Assembly: GCA_028285685.1 (NCBI GenBank)
Contig: JANQOR010000027.1
Span: 62,001 to 126,000, forward strand
Length of the DNA: 64,000 bases
Direction: 5' to 3'
From: Cyclobacteriaceae bacterium
GTDB lineage: Bacteria > Bacteroidota > Bacteroidia > Cytophagales > Cyclobacteriaceae
Part shown: piece by piece, positions 24,808 through 33,737 of the stretch
Position numbering within the stretch: position 1 is the first letter of the stretch
How the letters are laid out: every line of letters starts with the position of its first letter
Program-made: the position numbers and the translations under genes
Notes under the pieces: model-generated
What the model saw: the letters and a program-made list of their open reading frames with translations, nothing else
What the model was told of the DNA's origin: nothing
Databases searched by the model: none

Positions 24808-27003
24808 ATGAATTTTAGCCCCGAAGACTTAGCCATGTTCGCAAGCGGCACTGAGGTGTACATGGCAATTCTGAGCGAAAAGGGGATTGTAAAAAAAGCC
24901 AATACAAAGTGGTATGGTAAGCTGCAGATTTCCGAGAGGAATTTTATAGGATCAGAGATCTTCGATTTTATTCATACTAATGACCGATTCGGTTTTAAGA
25001 GATCGATAGTTCGTCTAAAGACGGAGAAGCAGAAATGCCATTATTTGGTTCAGTTTGTGGATGCACAACTGAGATCTTACACCTTTCAGCTAGATCTTAC
25101 TTATAAAAACAAAGCTGTTTACTTAGTCGGATTTGATGTCACCGATCATTACAAAGAGCGCCTTTCGCTGCAAGAAATGTCTTCGATGGCAAAAGTTGGT
25201 GCTTGGTACCACGATCCTATTCGTAATCAAAATTTTTGGTCCGACGAATGCTATGAAATCCATGATCTCGAGATTGGAACTCCGATCGATGCTGACCAGG
25301 CCCTTAATTACTACGAACCTGAGTATAGAGGTGAAATTGATAAGCTTATTCGAAGGCTCTATGAAAAGAACGAACCCTATGATTTCAGTGGTGCTATCAG
25401 GACGGCCAAAGGGCAACGAAAGTGGATCAGGACCCAAGCCCGTCCAACAATGCATGAAGGTAAGCTGATTTTCATTTATGGTATAACAGCAGACCAAACT
25501 CGATTGCGAGAAAATCAGAGGAGACTCGAGTTTGAAGCGGAAACCAGGGAACTCGCGCTAAAAGGAATCAAGTCCGGTTTATTTGATTATGACGTAAAAA
25601 AAGACCTCGTCTTTTTTAGTCCGGAGTTCAAGAAAATGCTTGGGCTTCCTAAGAAAATGGAGAGAGTATCAGAGTCGGATTTCAGAGACCTTGTTCACCC
25701 CGAAGACCGGGAAAAGGCGACACATATCGTTACAGAAGACAGCCAGGGAAATCATTACTTTAATAACTATCGTGTCAAGCATAAAAATGGAACATACCGA
25801 CATTATGAGGTTCATGGATGGAAGAAGAAAGATGCGAAGGGAAACACTGTTCGGATGATTGGAAACCTCATTGATGTTCATGAAAAGGTGCTGGTTCAGC
25901 AAGAGCGAGTAAGGATCATGAATAGCCTGGAGGCCATGTTGAACAATGGATTTATTTACAGCATGTTGATGGATCGAGACGGTCGGATCATGCAGGCGGA
26001 TCAACGTACCATCGATATTATAGTTCATGATTACAATGTAGATCCACGAAAAGAGAAGGTGAGATATGTGGACGTGATGCCCGACATCTTCAAGAAGACC
26101 TTTAAACAAGAGTTCGCAAGAGCATTGAAGGGAAATACGATCCGAAAGGAAGTAGAAAGACCGCTGTTGGATGGGTCAATGCAGTGGCTGGATGTCATGT
26201 ATCGACCAATAAGAAATGATAAGGATGAGATCGTGTTCGTATTAACCAATCTGATGGACGTAACCGAACGTAAGAAGGCAGAACTATCCACCGTGGAAGC
26301 CGAAGCAAAGGCCAATCAACTAAGCAATTTGAAGTCAAAAGTTTTATCGGATCTGAGTCATGAAATAAGGACGCCCTTAAATGGAATTATGGGTATTAAT
26401 GAGCTTTTGACGAAGGATTGCCTGGATGTCGGCCAAAGAAAATTATTGGAAAAGCAAAAGGAAAGCAGTGTACGGTTGCTGAAGACACTGACCGATATGA
26501 TCTTGCTTAGCGATCAACTCTCTATAAAGGAGATTTTAAAACCTGTCCATCTGGATGCTAATGAGGTGATCAGGGTTTGTTACGATATGTATGTCCATAT
26601 GGCTAAGATCAAAAAACTCGATTTTCAAATCAATTTGCCTAAATCCAGTGCCAAAATCTTGGTTGACAAGGAACTATTCATAGCTTCTCTAAGCGCCATA
26701 GTTAACAACGCCTTAAAGTATACGCATAAGGGAAGTGTAACTATGGATTGTAAGAAGCATAAGAAAAAAGGAAACATTGCAATAAGTATTAGCGATACGG
26801 GCATTGGCATCGAGTCGAAGGATTTTGGTAAAATATTCAACGACTCTGAAAGGGAGATTGGGCTGCACAAGAAGTTTGAGGGATCTGGAATTAGACTAGG
26901 AGCGGCAAAAAAGTATCTCGAATCGATGGGTGGAACTATTCGAGTTGTAAGTTCCTTAGGTAAAGGATCGGAGTTTATAATTACCATGCCATCAGAAACA
27001 TGA
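24808..27003 (+). CDS. Multi-PAS sensor histidine kinase
   Basis: 731 residues without membrane segments, so a soluble sensor. About four PAS units precede the kinase: 1-115; 120-235 (WSDECYEIHDLE...WIRTQARPTM); 240-355 (GLFDYDVKKDLVFFSPEFKKMLGLP); and 365-490 (RDGRIMQADQRT). The HisKA domain has SDLSHEIRTPLNGIMG with phospho-acceptor His518. The HATPase domain shows NNALKYT, SDTGIGIE and GSGIRLGAAKKYLESMGG. It overlaps the downstream regulator by 4 bases. Tandem PAS units suggest sensing of an intracellular or redox ligand, but which is unknown. Confidence 0.92.
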   Translation: MNFSPEDLAMFASGTEVYMAILSEKGIVKKANTKWYGKLQISERNFIGSEIFDFIHTNDRFGFKRSIVRLKTEKQKCHYLVQFVDAQLRSYTFQLDLTYKNKAVYLVGFDVTDHYKERLSLQEMSSMAKVGAWYHDPIRNQNFWSDECYEIHDLEIGTPIDADQALNYYEPEYRGEIDKLIRRLYEKNEPYDFSGAIRTAKGQRKWIRTQARPTMHEGKLIFIYGITADQTRLRENQRRLEFEAETRELALKGIKSGLFDYDVKKDLVFFSPEFKKMLGLPKKMERVSESDFRDLVHPEDREKATHIVTEDSQGNHYFNNYRVKHKNGTYRHYEVHGWKKKDAKGNTVRMIGNLIDVHEKVLVQQERVRIMNSLEAMLNNGFIYSMLMDRDGRIMQADQRTIDIIVHDYNVDPRKEKVRYVDVMPDIFKKTFKQEFARALKGNTIRKEVERPLLDGSMQWLDVMYRPIRNDKDEIVFVLTNLMDVTERKKAELSTVEAEAKANQLSNLKSKVLSDLSHEIRTPLNGIMGINELLTKDCLDVGQRKLLEKQKESSVRLLKTLTDMILLSDQLSIKEILKPVHLDANEVIRVCYDMYVHMAKIKKLDFQINLPKSSAKILVDKELFIASLSAIVNNALKYTHKGSVTMDCKKHKKKGNIAISISDTGIGIESKDFGKIFNDSEREIGLHKKFEGSGIRLGAAKKYLESMGGTIRVVSSLGKGSEFIITMPSET

Positions 27004-27377
27004 AGATTTTAACCGTCGAAGACAATGACATCAATGCCATGCTAATGGATCGCCTGCTGGACGAGCTGGATTTTTTAATAGAACATTCCATTGCCGAAAA
27101 TGCTGAGGAAGCTATAAAAAAAGCGACCCGCACCACTTTTGACTTGATTCTTATGGATATCAACCTTGGAGAAGGGCTAATGGATGGTACAGAGGTGATG
27201 AAGGTTCTCCGCGCAAACGAAAACTACAAGCCAATTCCAATTTTCGCTGTGACCTGTTATGCGCTTCCGGGTGATAGGGAAAAATTTCTGGATATGGGTT
27301 TCGATGAATACGTCTCTAAGCCGATTGATCATGAACTGCTGCTGAGCACAATTAGTAAATATCGACGTGCCAGCTAA
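27000..27377 (+). CDS. CheY-like single-domain response regulator
   Basis: 125 residues comprising one receiver domain with no output domain. It has the acidic pair in VEDND, phospho-acceptor Asp53 (LILMDINLG), the Thr in VTCYAL and the Lys in YVSKPID. Coupled by ATGA to the PAS kinase, it probably acts as its diffusible phosphate acceptor or a phosphorelay intermediate. Confidence 0.93.
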   Translation: MKILTVEDNDINAMLMDRLLDELDFLIEHSIAENAEEAIKKATRTTFDLILMDINLGEGLMDGTEVMKVLRANENYKPIPIFAVTCYALPGDREKFLDMGFDEYVSKPIDHELLLSTISKYRRAS

Positions 27378-27596
27378 GAAAAAATCAATAAAATCTCCGA
27401 GAAGTGAAACTTTTTTTACACATAACTAGTTTAGTTAGATAAGACTGCTAGTTAAAAATGACTTAAGAACCAGCTAATTTCTTTTGCTTTTTGATAGCTG
27501 AGCTTAACCTGTATTTTCTGTCACCCTTCAACTTGTAACATGAAGTATGATTTCGTATGAGGTCATCATGTTTAATCATTAACCACTAAAAGTAAA

Positions 27597-27992
27597 ATGC
27601 AAGCCACAGGGTTAGACAGCAACAACCCATTCAAAATCTCCCCATCAGGAAAGGGAGAGAAGACAATCAGGGTTGACTACCAAAAAATGCTAAATCTCAT
27701 TACGGTTAAGGGATCTTCAATAGGCGATCACTCTTCCTATAAATACGATTTTTTGCTCGATAAAATTGAGTACCACTTTAAAAGAAAAAACTCGCTTCAA
27801 TTGTACTTTAATTTCGACTTTCTGGACCACTCGGCATTGGCATATTTGAGCATCGTAATTGCGGCCCTCAATGAATACCACCAAAGAGGTAAAATGGTTA
27901 AGGTATTTTGGAGCTGTCTCAGTGTCGCAGACAATATGAGCGACGAAGGTGAGAAGCTCAAGGTTCTCAGCAAGTTCGAGTTCCATAAGTAA
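27597..27992 (+). CDS. SiaC-like (DUF1987) signalling phosphoprotein, probable
   Basis: 131 residues with no signal peptide. The region FDFLDHSALAYLSIVIAALNEYH, then GKMVKVFWSC and a D/E-rich DNMSDEGEKL, matches the layout of SiaC/DUF1987 proteins (strand, Ser-containing helix, strand, acidic DxxM-xxxGE). In Pseudomonas, SiaC is switched by Ser/Thr phosphorylation and controls a diguanylate cyclase. The neighbours here are a kinase/CheY pair, not SiaA/SiaB/SiaD homologues, so the role is open. The 219-base gap before it holds its likely promoter but no clear box. Confidence 0.55.
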   Translation: MQATGLDSNNPFKISPSGKGEKTIRVDYQKMLNLITVKGSSIGDHSSYKYDFLLDKIEYHFKRKNSLQLYFNFDFLDHSALAYLSIVIAALNEYHQRGKMVKVFWSCLSVADNMSDEGEKLKVLSKFEFHK

Positions 27993-28008
27993 AGAACTTT
28001 TCTATTCT

Positions 28009-28016
28009 TATCTTTG
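28009..28016 (+). promoter_or_regulatory. -7 promoter box of the marR-like gene
   Basis: TATCTTTG, an exact TAnnTTTG match. The predicted transcript starts near 28022, just before the palindrome at 28035-28057. Confidence 0.55.
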
Positions 28017-28034
28017 TGAACTATTTCAAACTTA

Positions 28035-28057
28035 AATAGTACGGATTTCGTACTATT
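28035..28057. promoter_or_regulatory. Palindromic operator in the marR-like leader
   Basis: AATAGTACG-GATTT-CGTACTATT: perfect 9-bp arms with a 5-base spacer, between the -7 box and the ATG at 28073. Its 9-5-9 geometry equals that of the operator at 28545-28567, which suggests autoregulation by the MarR protein. Confidence 0.6.
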
Positions 28058-28072
28058 TTGAAAGTTGATTTT

Positions 28073-28534
28073 ATGGAAGTTGATGAAAACAAGGTAGGCC
28101 GGTTTACCTCGGCCTTGGAAAAGATGCTGATGAAAATGCAGGAAGTGGACAACACCTGCGTTGAACTAACGAAAGACATAAGCAAGCGTGATTTCTCGAT
28201 TATCGTATTTGTTGGCAAACAGGAAGAGGTAATCATGCGTGACATAGCCGAGTACTTGAATATCCCTATGAGTACATGCACCGGAATTGTGGACAAACTT
28301 GTTGAAAAAGGTCATCTGGCTCGTTTTCATTCTAACGAAGATCGAAGGATCATAAAGGTCACCCTCAGTAGAGTTGGAAAAAACTCTTTTCAATTACTTG
28401 AATCAACTTTGTTTAATATGGGTAATACAATGCTCGGTGATCTGACTTCATCAGAGCAGGAGAATCTGATAATGTTATTAGAAAAGGTTACTCAGAATCT
28501 TGATCAATACGTTCCAGCTGCCGAAACAGCATAG
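28073..28534 (+). CDS. MarR-family transcriptional regulator
   Basis: 153 residues from ATG 28073; the frame opens at TTG 28058, but that codon lies in the operator palindrome. The winged helix-turn-helix runs over about 50-115 (MRDIAEYLNIPMSTCTGIVDKLVEKGHLARFHSNEDRR in two segments, with the D-R wing motif), flanked by dimerisation helices. It probably represses its own gene and the adjacent exporter operon through the palindromes at 28035-28057, 28543-28569 and 28606-28622. The ligand is unknown. Confidence 0.92.
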   Translation: MEVDENKVGRFTSALEKMLMKMQEVDNTCVELTKDISKRDFSIIVFVGKQEEVIMRDIAEYLNIPMSTCTGIVDKLVEKGHLARFHSNEDRRIIKVTLSRVGKNSFQLLESTLFNMGNTMLGDLTSSEQENLIMLLEKVTQNLDQYVPAAETA

Positions 28535-28542
28535 CTTAGAAA

Positions 28543-28569
28543 AAAATATTTCGATTTCCGAAATATTTT
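28543..28569. promoter_or_regulatory. Operator 1 upstream of the RND exporter
   Basis: A perfect palindrome with 11-bp arms (28543-28553 and 28559-28569; core AATATTTCG / CGAAATATT) and a 5-base spacer. It overlaps the putative -33 element. Confidence 0.6.
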
Positions 28570-28596
28570 GAAACCCAATTAATTGTTGTATCGTTG
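28567..28596 (+). promoter_or_regulatory. Promoter of the RND exporter operon
   Basis: -33 TTTG at 28567-28570, an 18-base spacer, and -7 TATCGTTG at 28589-28596 (one mismatch to TAnnTTTG). It is flanked by two ATTTCG-N5-CGAAAT operators. Confidence 0.5.
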
Positions 28597-28605
28597 TACA
28601 CAGAA

Positions 28606-28622
28606 ATTTCGAAAACCGAAAT
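28606..28622. promoter_or_regulatory. Operator 2 upstream of the RND exporter
   Basis: ATTTCG-AAAAC-CGAAAT, the same core and spacer as operator 1, with its centre 58 bases downstream, at or just after the predicted transcription start. Confidence 0.5.
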
Positions 28623-28724
28623 ATTCGAAAACAATAAAATTTAATTCTCAGATATTGTCCAATTCGGATTAATGTCTTCGTCTTTCCAACAACAACAAGA
28701 AACCATAGTCTAGAAACACTCACG

Positions 28725-31112
28725 ATGAACGAAAAAATTGATTTATTCAGGAAGAGCTCCGGTAAGTTTGGAACTAACTGGGGGAAAACGGTCATACGAT
28801 ACAGATGGCCGGTGCTTATATTAACAATAGTGCTCGCGATGGGAGCAGGCTTTGGTGGTCAGTTTTTAGCTTTTAACTCAGACTACCATGTCTTTTTCAG
28901 TGATGAAAATCCACAGTTGTTAGCGTATGATGCGCTTCAGGCAACCTATACCAAGGATGACAATGCTTTTTTGATGATCGAATCGCGATCAGGTGACCTT
29001 TTTACCAGGGAAAACTTGGATGCAATCGAACGACTGACAATTGAGGCCTGGCAGGTTCCCTACAGCAGCAGAGTAGATGCGATAACAAATTTTCAATACA
29101 CCCGGGCAGAAGGGGATGATTTGTATGTGGATGATCTAATATCAGGTGCGCTCAATATGACTGATGAAGAGCTTGCTGAGGTGAAGCAAATTGCCACGAC
29201 TGATTCACGGATCGTGAACAGGCTCATAAACAAAGATGCTAGTGCAATAGCTGTGAACGTGACGGTTCGACTACCGGATGTTGCTAATGAAGAGAACAAC
29301 GAAATTGTTGCTTTTGTCAGGAACATGGTGGCGGATTTTGAGGCTGAAAACCCGGATCTCAAGATTTCACTTTCTGGTTTTGTAATGCTGAATGCCGCAT
29401 TTCAAGAAGCGGGGATGAAGGACATGTCAACACTGACACCTCTAATGTTTCTGATCATCATCGTCACAATCTTTTTGACTACCCGAACTATCACAGGTAC
29501 TCTTTCCAGCTTGGTAGTCATTATTTTTTCAATTATGACTGCCTTAGGTGTTGCAGGATGGTTAGGAATTTACCTGACACCACCATCTGCGGCGGTTATG
29601 AACATAGTGATGACATTGGCAGTGGCTGACAGTATACATGTGCTCATCACCATTATTCAGTCCATGAAGAGAGGGATGTCAAAAAATGAAGCTATTATCG
29701 AAAGTTTGAGGGTGAATTTCATGCCGGTATTCATTACCAGTTTGACAACAGTGATAGGTTTCTTGTCGATGAATTTCTCAGACTCTCCTCCATTCCATGA
29801 TCTTGGCAATATGACCGCAATTGGAATGGCTGCTGCCTTTACTTACTCTGTACTCACTTTGCCCGCGTTGATGTCGATTTTGCCGGTAAGAATCAAAGCT
29901 AGAGAACAAAAAGAAGATCGTCTTTCATTCCTCGACCGTCTTGCAGAATTTGTAATCGCTAAGCGAGCGCCTGTTTTGGTGGGAAGTGTTGCCTTTGTAG
30001 TCGGTACATCTTTATTTGTGACTAACAATGAACTGAATGATGAATTCATTAAATACTTCAGTCCAAATGTTGCGTTCAGGCAAGATACCGATGCTATAAG
30101 TGAAAAACTGACCGGGATTTACACGGTGGAATTCTCATTGTCAGCGGGTGAATCTGGTGGTGTCAACAATCCTGAATACCTAGCCAAGATGAAGGAATTT
30201 GAGGAGTGGTTTTATACAAATCCGGAGGTAATTCATGTCAATGCATTCACGGATGTGATGAAGCATGTGAACAAATCAATGCACGGTGACGATCCTGCCT
30301 ATTTCAAGATCCCCGAACAGCGAGAAGAGGCTGCTCAGTTCCTTTTGCTTTATGAGTTGTCCTTGCCTTTTGGACTGGATTTGAATAACCAGGTGAATGT
30401 GGACAAATCAGAAACGAGGATGATTGTGACGCTAAAGAACGTTTCTGCAAACGAAACAATTGGCATAAGTGAAGCAGCTAGAGATTGGCTGAAGGAAAAT
30501 GCTCCAGAGTATATGCATGCTGAGGGAGTAAGCAGCACTTTGATGTTTTCCTATCTTACCGGTCGGCAGATACAAAGCATGATTAACGGTACCGTGTTGG
30601 CGCTGATCCTTATCTCTCTTGTACTAGGATTTGCTATTAGAAGTGGAAAATTCGGATTGTTGAGTTTGATACCAAACGTTGTTCCGCTTGCTGTGGGACT
30701 AGGCGTGTGGGGAATTTTATTTGGATATTTCAACTCGGGAATGTCGATCGTATTTGGCATGACCCTTGGTATCATTGTTGATGACACGGTTCACTTCCTT
30801 TCCAAGTATCTGCGCGCGAGACGTGAGATGGGAAAATCAGCTCCTGATGCTATTCGATATGCATTTGCGACGGTAGGCCAGGCGCTGCTAGTAACTACAT
30901 TTGTCCTGGTAGCAGGCTTTGTAGTCATTGCCCAATCCGATTTTGGTTTGAACTCAGACATGGCCAAGATCACTGTACTAATTATTTCATTTGCATTGAT
31001 TCTGGACTTCCTTCTTCTTCCAGCCTTGCTCCTGACCTTCAAAACCAAAAGAGCTCAGGATCAAATTAGTCCAGAAGAAGACCAAACATCAGAATCGGCA
31101 ATTTCAGCTTAA
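28725..31112 (+). CDS. RND/MMPL-family exporter
   Basis: 795 residues with the twelve-segment RND layout: one segment near residues 26-45, a large extracytoplasmic loop, five segments, then a repeat of the same order after about residue 405. Signature Asp/His motifs in the membrane are LAVADSIHVL and GIIVDDTVHFL, the MMPL/sterol-sensing-like proton-relay positions. No membrane-fusion protein is encoded alongside. Together with the LolA-like and barrel proteins downstream it resembles lipid or hydrophobic-molecule export modules. The charged C-terminal tail (QISPEEDQTSE) is cytoplasmic. Confidence 0.9.
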   Translation: MNEKIDLFRKSSGKFGTNWGKTVIRYRWPVLILTIVLAMGAGFGGQFLAFNSDYHVFFSDENPQLLAYDALQATYTKDDNAFLMIESRSGDLFTRENLDAIERLTIEAWQVPYSSRVDAITNFQYTRAEGDDLYVDDLISGALNMTDEELAEVKQIATTDSRIVNRLINKDASAIAVNVTVRLPDVANEENNEIVAFVRNMVADFEAENPDLKISLSGFVMLNAAFQEAGMKDMSTLTPLMFLIIIVTIFLTTRTITGTLSSLVVIIFSIMTALGVAGWLGIYLTPPSAAVMNIVMTLAVADSIHVLITIIQSMKRGMSKNEAIIESLRVNFMPVFITSLTTVIGFLSMNFSDSPPFHDLGNMTAIGMAAAFTYSVLTLPALMSILPVRIKAREQKEDRLSFLDRLAEFVIAKRAPVLVGSVAFVVGTSLFVTNNELNDEFIKYFSPNVAFRQDTDAISEKLTGIYTVEFSLSAGESGGVNNPEYLAKMKEFEEWFYTNPEVIHVNAFTDVMKHVNKSMHGDDPAYFKIPEQREEAAQFLLLYELSLPFGLDLNNQVNVDKSETRMIVTLKNVSANETIGISEAARDWLKENAPEYMHAEGVSSTLMFSYLTGRQIQSMINGTVLALILISLVLGFAIRSGKFGLLSLIPNVVPLAVGLGVWGILFGYFNSGMSIVFGMTLGIIVDDTVHFLSKYLRARREMGKSAPDAIRYAFATVGQALLVTTFVLVAGFVVIAQSDFGLNSDMAKITVLIISFALILDFLLLPALLLTFKTKRAQDQISPEEDQTSESAISA

Positions 31113-31140
31113 TCACTCAAAATCATTAAATATAGAAATC

Positions 31141-31908
31141 ATGAAAACGATATTCACTTATACATTGACCATTTTGGCAATTACTTTGCTAGCACAAACT
31201 CCAGAGGAGAAAGGTCTCGAAATTGCACAAAAGGCCGATTTGGCTGATCAAGGCTTTGAAAGTTCAAGTGTAAAATTGACTATGGTCCTTACGAACAGGC
31301 AAGGCCAGGAAAGTACACGATACCTTGAAAGCAAAACGTTGGAATTGACCACGGACGGAGACAAGTCCTTGGTAGTATTTAACAGTCCCAAGGATGTTCA
31401 AGGAACTGCTACAATGACCTTTACACATAAGGAAGGACCAGACGATCAGTGGTTATACCTTCCAGCACTAAAACGTGTAAAACGAATTTCATCTAGTAAC
31501 AAGTCGGGTCCTTTTGTAGGTAGCGAGTTCGCATTCGAAGACCTATCCTCACAGGAGGTTGAAAAATACACCTACAAATACATCGAGGAAAAAGATGGTA
31601 ATCACATTGTTGAGAGGTACCCGGTAGATCCGAAATCAGGTTACACGAAACAAATTGTTTATTGGAACACCGAAAATTATAGGATTGAGAAAACTGAATT
31701 TTTTGATCGACGTGGTGCTTTGTTGAAAACATTGAATTATGCCGATTATCAGCTGTATTTGGACAAACATTGGAGGGCTAGTGAATTGAACATGGAAAAC
31801 CATCAAAGCAACAAAAAGACCAAGTTGATCTTTGAGAACTATGCTTTCAAAATTGGTTTGACCGACAAGGACTTTACGCAAAATAGCTTGATAAGAGCAG
31901 GTCGATAG
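31141..31908 (+). CDS. LolA-like outer-membrane lipoprotein-sorting protein (periplasmic)
   Basis: 255 residues with a signal peptide (TYTLTILAITLLAQ). The mature part has the half-barrel pattern of the LolA-like family linked to MMPL exporters (pfam17131-type): GTATMTFTHKEGPDDQWLYLP, then RVKRISSSNKSGPFVGSEFAFEDL, which is the family signature. It probably carries a lipid between the exporter and the outer-membrane partner. It lies 28 bases after the exporter stop and 7 bases before the barrel gene. Confidence 0.85.
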   Translation: MKTIFTYTLTILAITLLAQTPEEKGLEIAQKADLADQGFESSSVKLTMVLTNRQGQESTRYLESKTLELTTDGDKSLVVFNSPKDVQGTATMTFTHKEGPDDQWLYLPALKRVKRISSSNKSGPFVGSEFAFEDLSSQEVEKYTYKYIEEKDGNHIVERYPVDPKSGYTKQIVYWNTENYRIEKTEFFDRRGALLKTLNYADYQLYLDKHWRASELNMENHQSNKKTKLIFENYAFKIGLTDKDFTQNSLIRAGR

Positions 31909-31915
31909 GACGAGT

Positions 31916-33142
31916 ATGATTCAACGCATTTTGAGTAGGTTAGGTAGTGCATGGCGGGCTGCGCCCGCTGTGTTTTTTTTGCTCGGAGTAGGATTGCAAC
32001 TGAGTGCTCAAGAAGAGGGTGTAGTTCGTGAGTTTTCGGGGAATATTAGTCTAGAAAATAAGTACTTCTTAAATGAAGCACTCTATCCGGGCCAGCACAG
32101 AAACTACTTGTCTCTGTCCTTCACGCCCGAATATCTTATTGAATGGCAGGAGGGCAAGAAGAGCATCAAGTTTACTGGTTTCGCCAGGCTTGATCAATAT
32201 GATAGTAAGCGAACTCATTTTGATATTCGAGAACTCTATTATCAGACGGTAAAGCCCAACTGGGAGCTTAGCATTGGTTTGAAGAAAATTTTCTGGGGCG
32301 TTACCGAGTCTGCCCACCTGGTGGATATCATCAACCAAACAGATGTTGTTGAGAGCTTTGATGGGGAGCAAAAATTGGGTCAGCCAATGGTTCATTTTTC
32401 CTATCTGAGTTCCTTTGGAACCTTCGATCTTTTTGCCATGCCTTATTTCAGAAAACGTCAATTTCCTGGAAGAGAAGGGCGATTGAGGCCATCATTTGTG
32501 ATTGAAAAAGATGATTTCACATTCGAGAGCAGCGCCGAGGAATATCGACCTGATTTTGCTGTGAGATGGTCACATTATGTAGGGGTGTTCGATATAGGAG
32601 TCTCTCATTTTTACGGAAATGGGCGTGAGCAATTTTTTAGGCAAAATCCTGATGCGTTACCGGATATTTTTTACGGAATTATCCATCAGACTGGTCTAGA
32701 TGTTCAGGCCACGACTGGCCCAATACTATGGAAATTTGAGGGCATCACTCGGAAAAGTGATTTCCAGGATATGAACGCTTTTGCCACAGGGGTGGAGTAC
32801 ACGTTTGGGAATGTATGGAATTCCGGAATTGACATAGGTTTGGTAGGCGAGTATCTCTACGATGACCGGGACGAACTGGCGTTTAGCTCACTACAGGATG
32901 ACCTATTCTTTGCCACGCGACTGGCATTTAATGATACGCAGGATACACAGATACTATTTGGCGGCATTTTTGATCGAGAACGCAGCAGCAAGCTCATCAG
33001 TCTAGAAGGCAGCCGACGTTTTGGCAATTCATGGAAGGGCACCGTTGAGGCTCGAATCTTGGAAGATATTGACATGGAGGAATTTATCTACTTCATTCGA
33101 GAGGATAGCTTCCTTCAATTTACGCTGGCAAGATATTTCTGA
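31916..33142 (+). CDS. Outer-membrane beta-barrel protein, DUF1302-like
   Basis: 408 residues. The signal sequence ends near LGVGLQLSAQ; alternating amphipathic strands run throughout, and the C-terminus is aromatic (FTLARYF), as in outer-membrane barrels. LREL-like strand RELYYQT, then GLKKIFWG and VDIINQTDVVE, resembles the DUF1302 proteins that co-occur with MMPL exporters and LolA-like proteins. It probably forms the outer-membrane end of the export path. It is the last gene of the operon that starts at 28725. Confidence 0.75.
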   Translation: MIQRILSRLGSAWRAAPAVFFLLGVGLQLSAQEEGVVREFSGNISLENKYFLNEALYPGQHRNYLSLSFTPEYLIEWQEGKKSIKFTGFARLDQYDSKRTHFDIRELYYQTVKPNWELSIGLKKIFWGVTESAHLVDIINQTDVVESFDGEQKLGQPMVHFSYLSSFGTFDLFAMPYFRKRQFPGREGRLRPSFVIEKDDFTFESSAEEYRPDFAVRWSHYVGVFDIGVSHFYGNGREQFFRQNPDALPDIFYGIIHQTGLDVQATTGPILWKFEGITRKSDFQDMNAFATGVEYTFGNVWNSGIDIGLVGEYLYDDRDELAFSSLQDDLFFATRLAFNDTQDTQILFGGIFDRERSSKLISLEGSRRFGNSWKGTVEARILEDIDMEEFIYFIREDSFLQFTLARYF

Positions 33143-33201
33143 TCAACATTTGCCTAGATCTTAGTAGATCCACCTTGGAAATTTGCTCATTGGTGAGCTT
33201 T

Positions 33202-33218
33202 GTATACATGCGGTATAC
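33202..33218. promoter_or_regulatory. GTATAC-N5-GTATAC motif, copy 3
   Basis: A perfect pair of GTATAC palindromes with spacer ATGCG, about 90 bases before the ATG at 33308. Same spacing as at 5917 and 6129. Confidence 0.4.
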
Positions 33219-33307
33219 AGAATAAAAATCGTTTCGTGTTTATTGGCTGTTTTTGAATAAGCTGCGTTTTAGTCTTACTATCTCAAATCATAAAAATTCA
33301 AACAGCT

Positions 33308-33646
33308 ATGAAAAACTCATCAACAACTTTCTTCGATCTAAGAAAAGTTCGCATTGCAGTATCAGTGCTTATGTTGCTGCCCCTGCTTAGTCTCGCCCAA
33401 ACGAGCGAGGTGGATAAAAAGAAATCTCAGACAGTTTTCAGATATAATCAGTACGTCATGGTGACGCTGAAGGACGGGAGTGAAGTGCCGGCGAGGGTCA
33501 CCTCCGTTAAATCAAAAAGCAAGTGTTATGTTAGGATGATCGGCGGCAAAAAGACAGGAGAAGTAAACAAAAAGTACCTACGTCCAATGACTCCAGCGGA
33601 AATTGAAGAACTCAAAAAACCAACGACAGTTAGTAAGGAAAATTGA
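33308..33646 (+). CDS. Small exported protein, unknown function (112 aa)
   Basis: The signal peptide (VRIAVSVLMLLPLLSLAQ) is followed by about 80 basic residues. The middle part, VMVTLKDGSEVPARVTSVKSKSKCYVRMIGG, has the strand pattern of a small SH3/KOW-like barrel. The C-terminus is a charged helix (PMTPAEIEELKK). It stands alone between the exporter operon and cassette A and has the GTATAC motif upstream. The function is unknown. Confidence 0.7.
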   Translation: MKNSSTTFFDLRKVRIAVSVLMLLPLLSLAQTSEVDKKKSQTVFRYNQYVMVTLKDGSEVPARVTSVKSKSKCYVRMIGGKKTGEVNKKYLRPMTPAEIEELKKPTTVSKEN

Positions 33647-33737
33647 AATAGCAACATTTTTTAAGCGACAAAGTTCTTATTGAAACGAGCGATACTAGAC
33701 CCATACAAGCAAAAACTAGGAAAAGTGCTACAAGATG

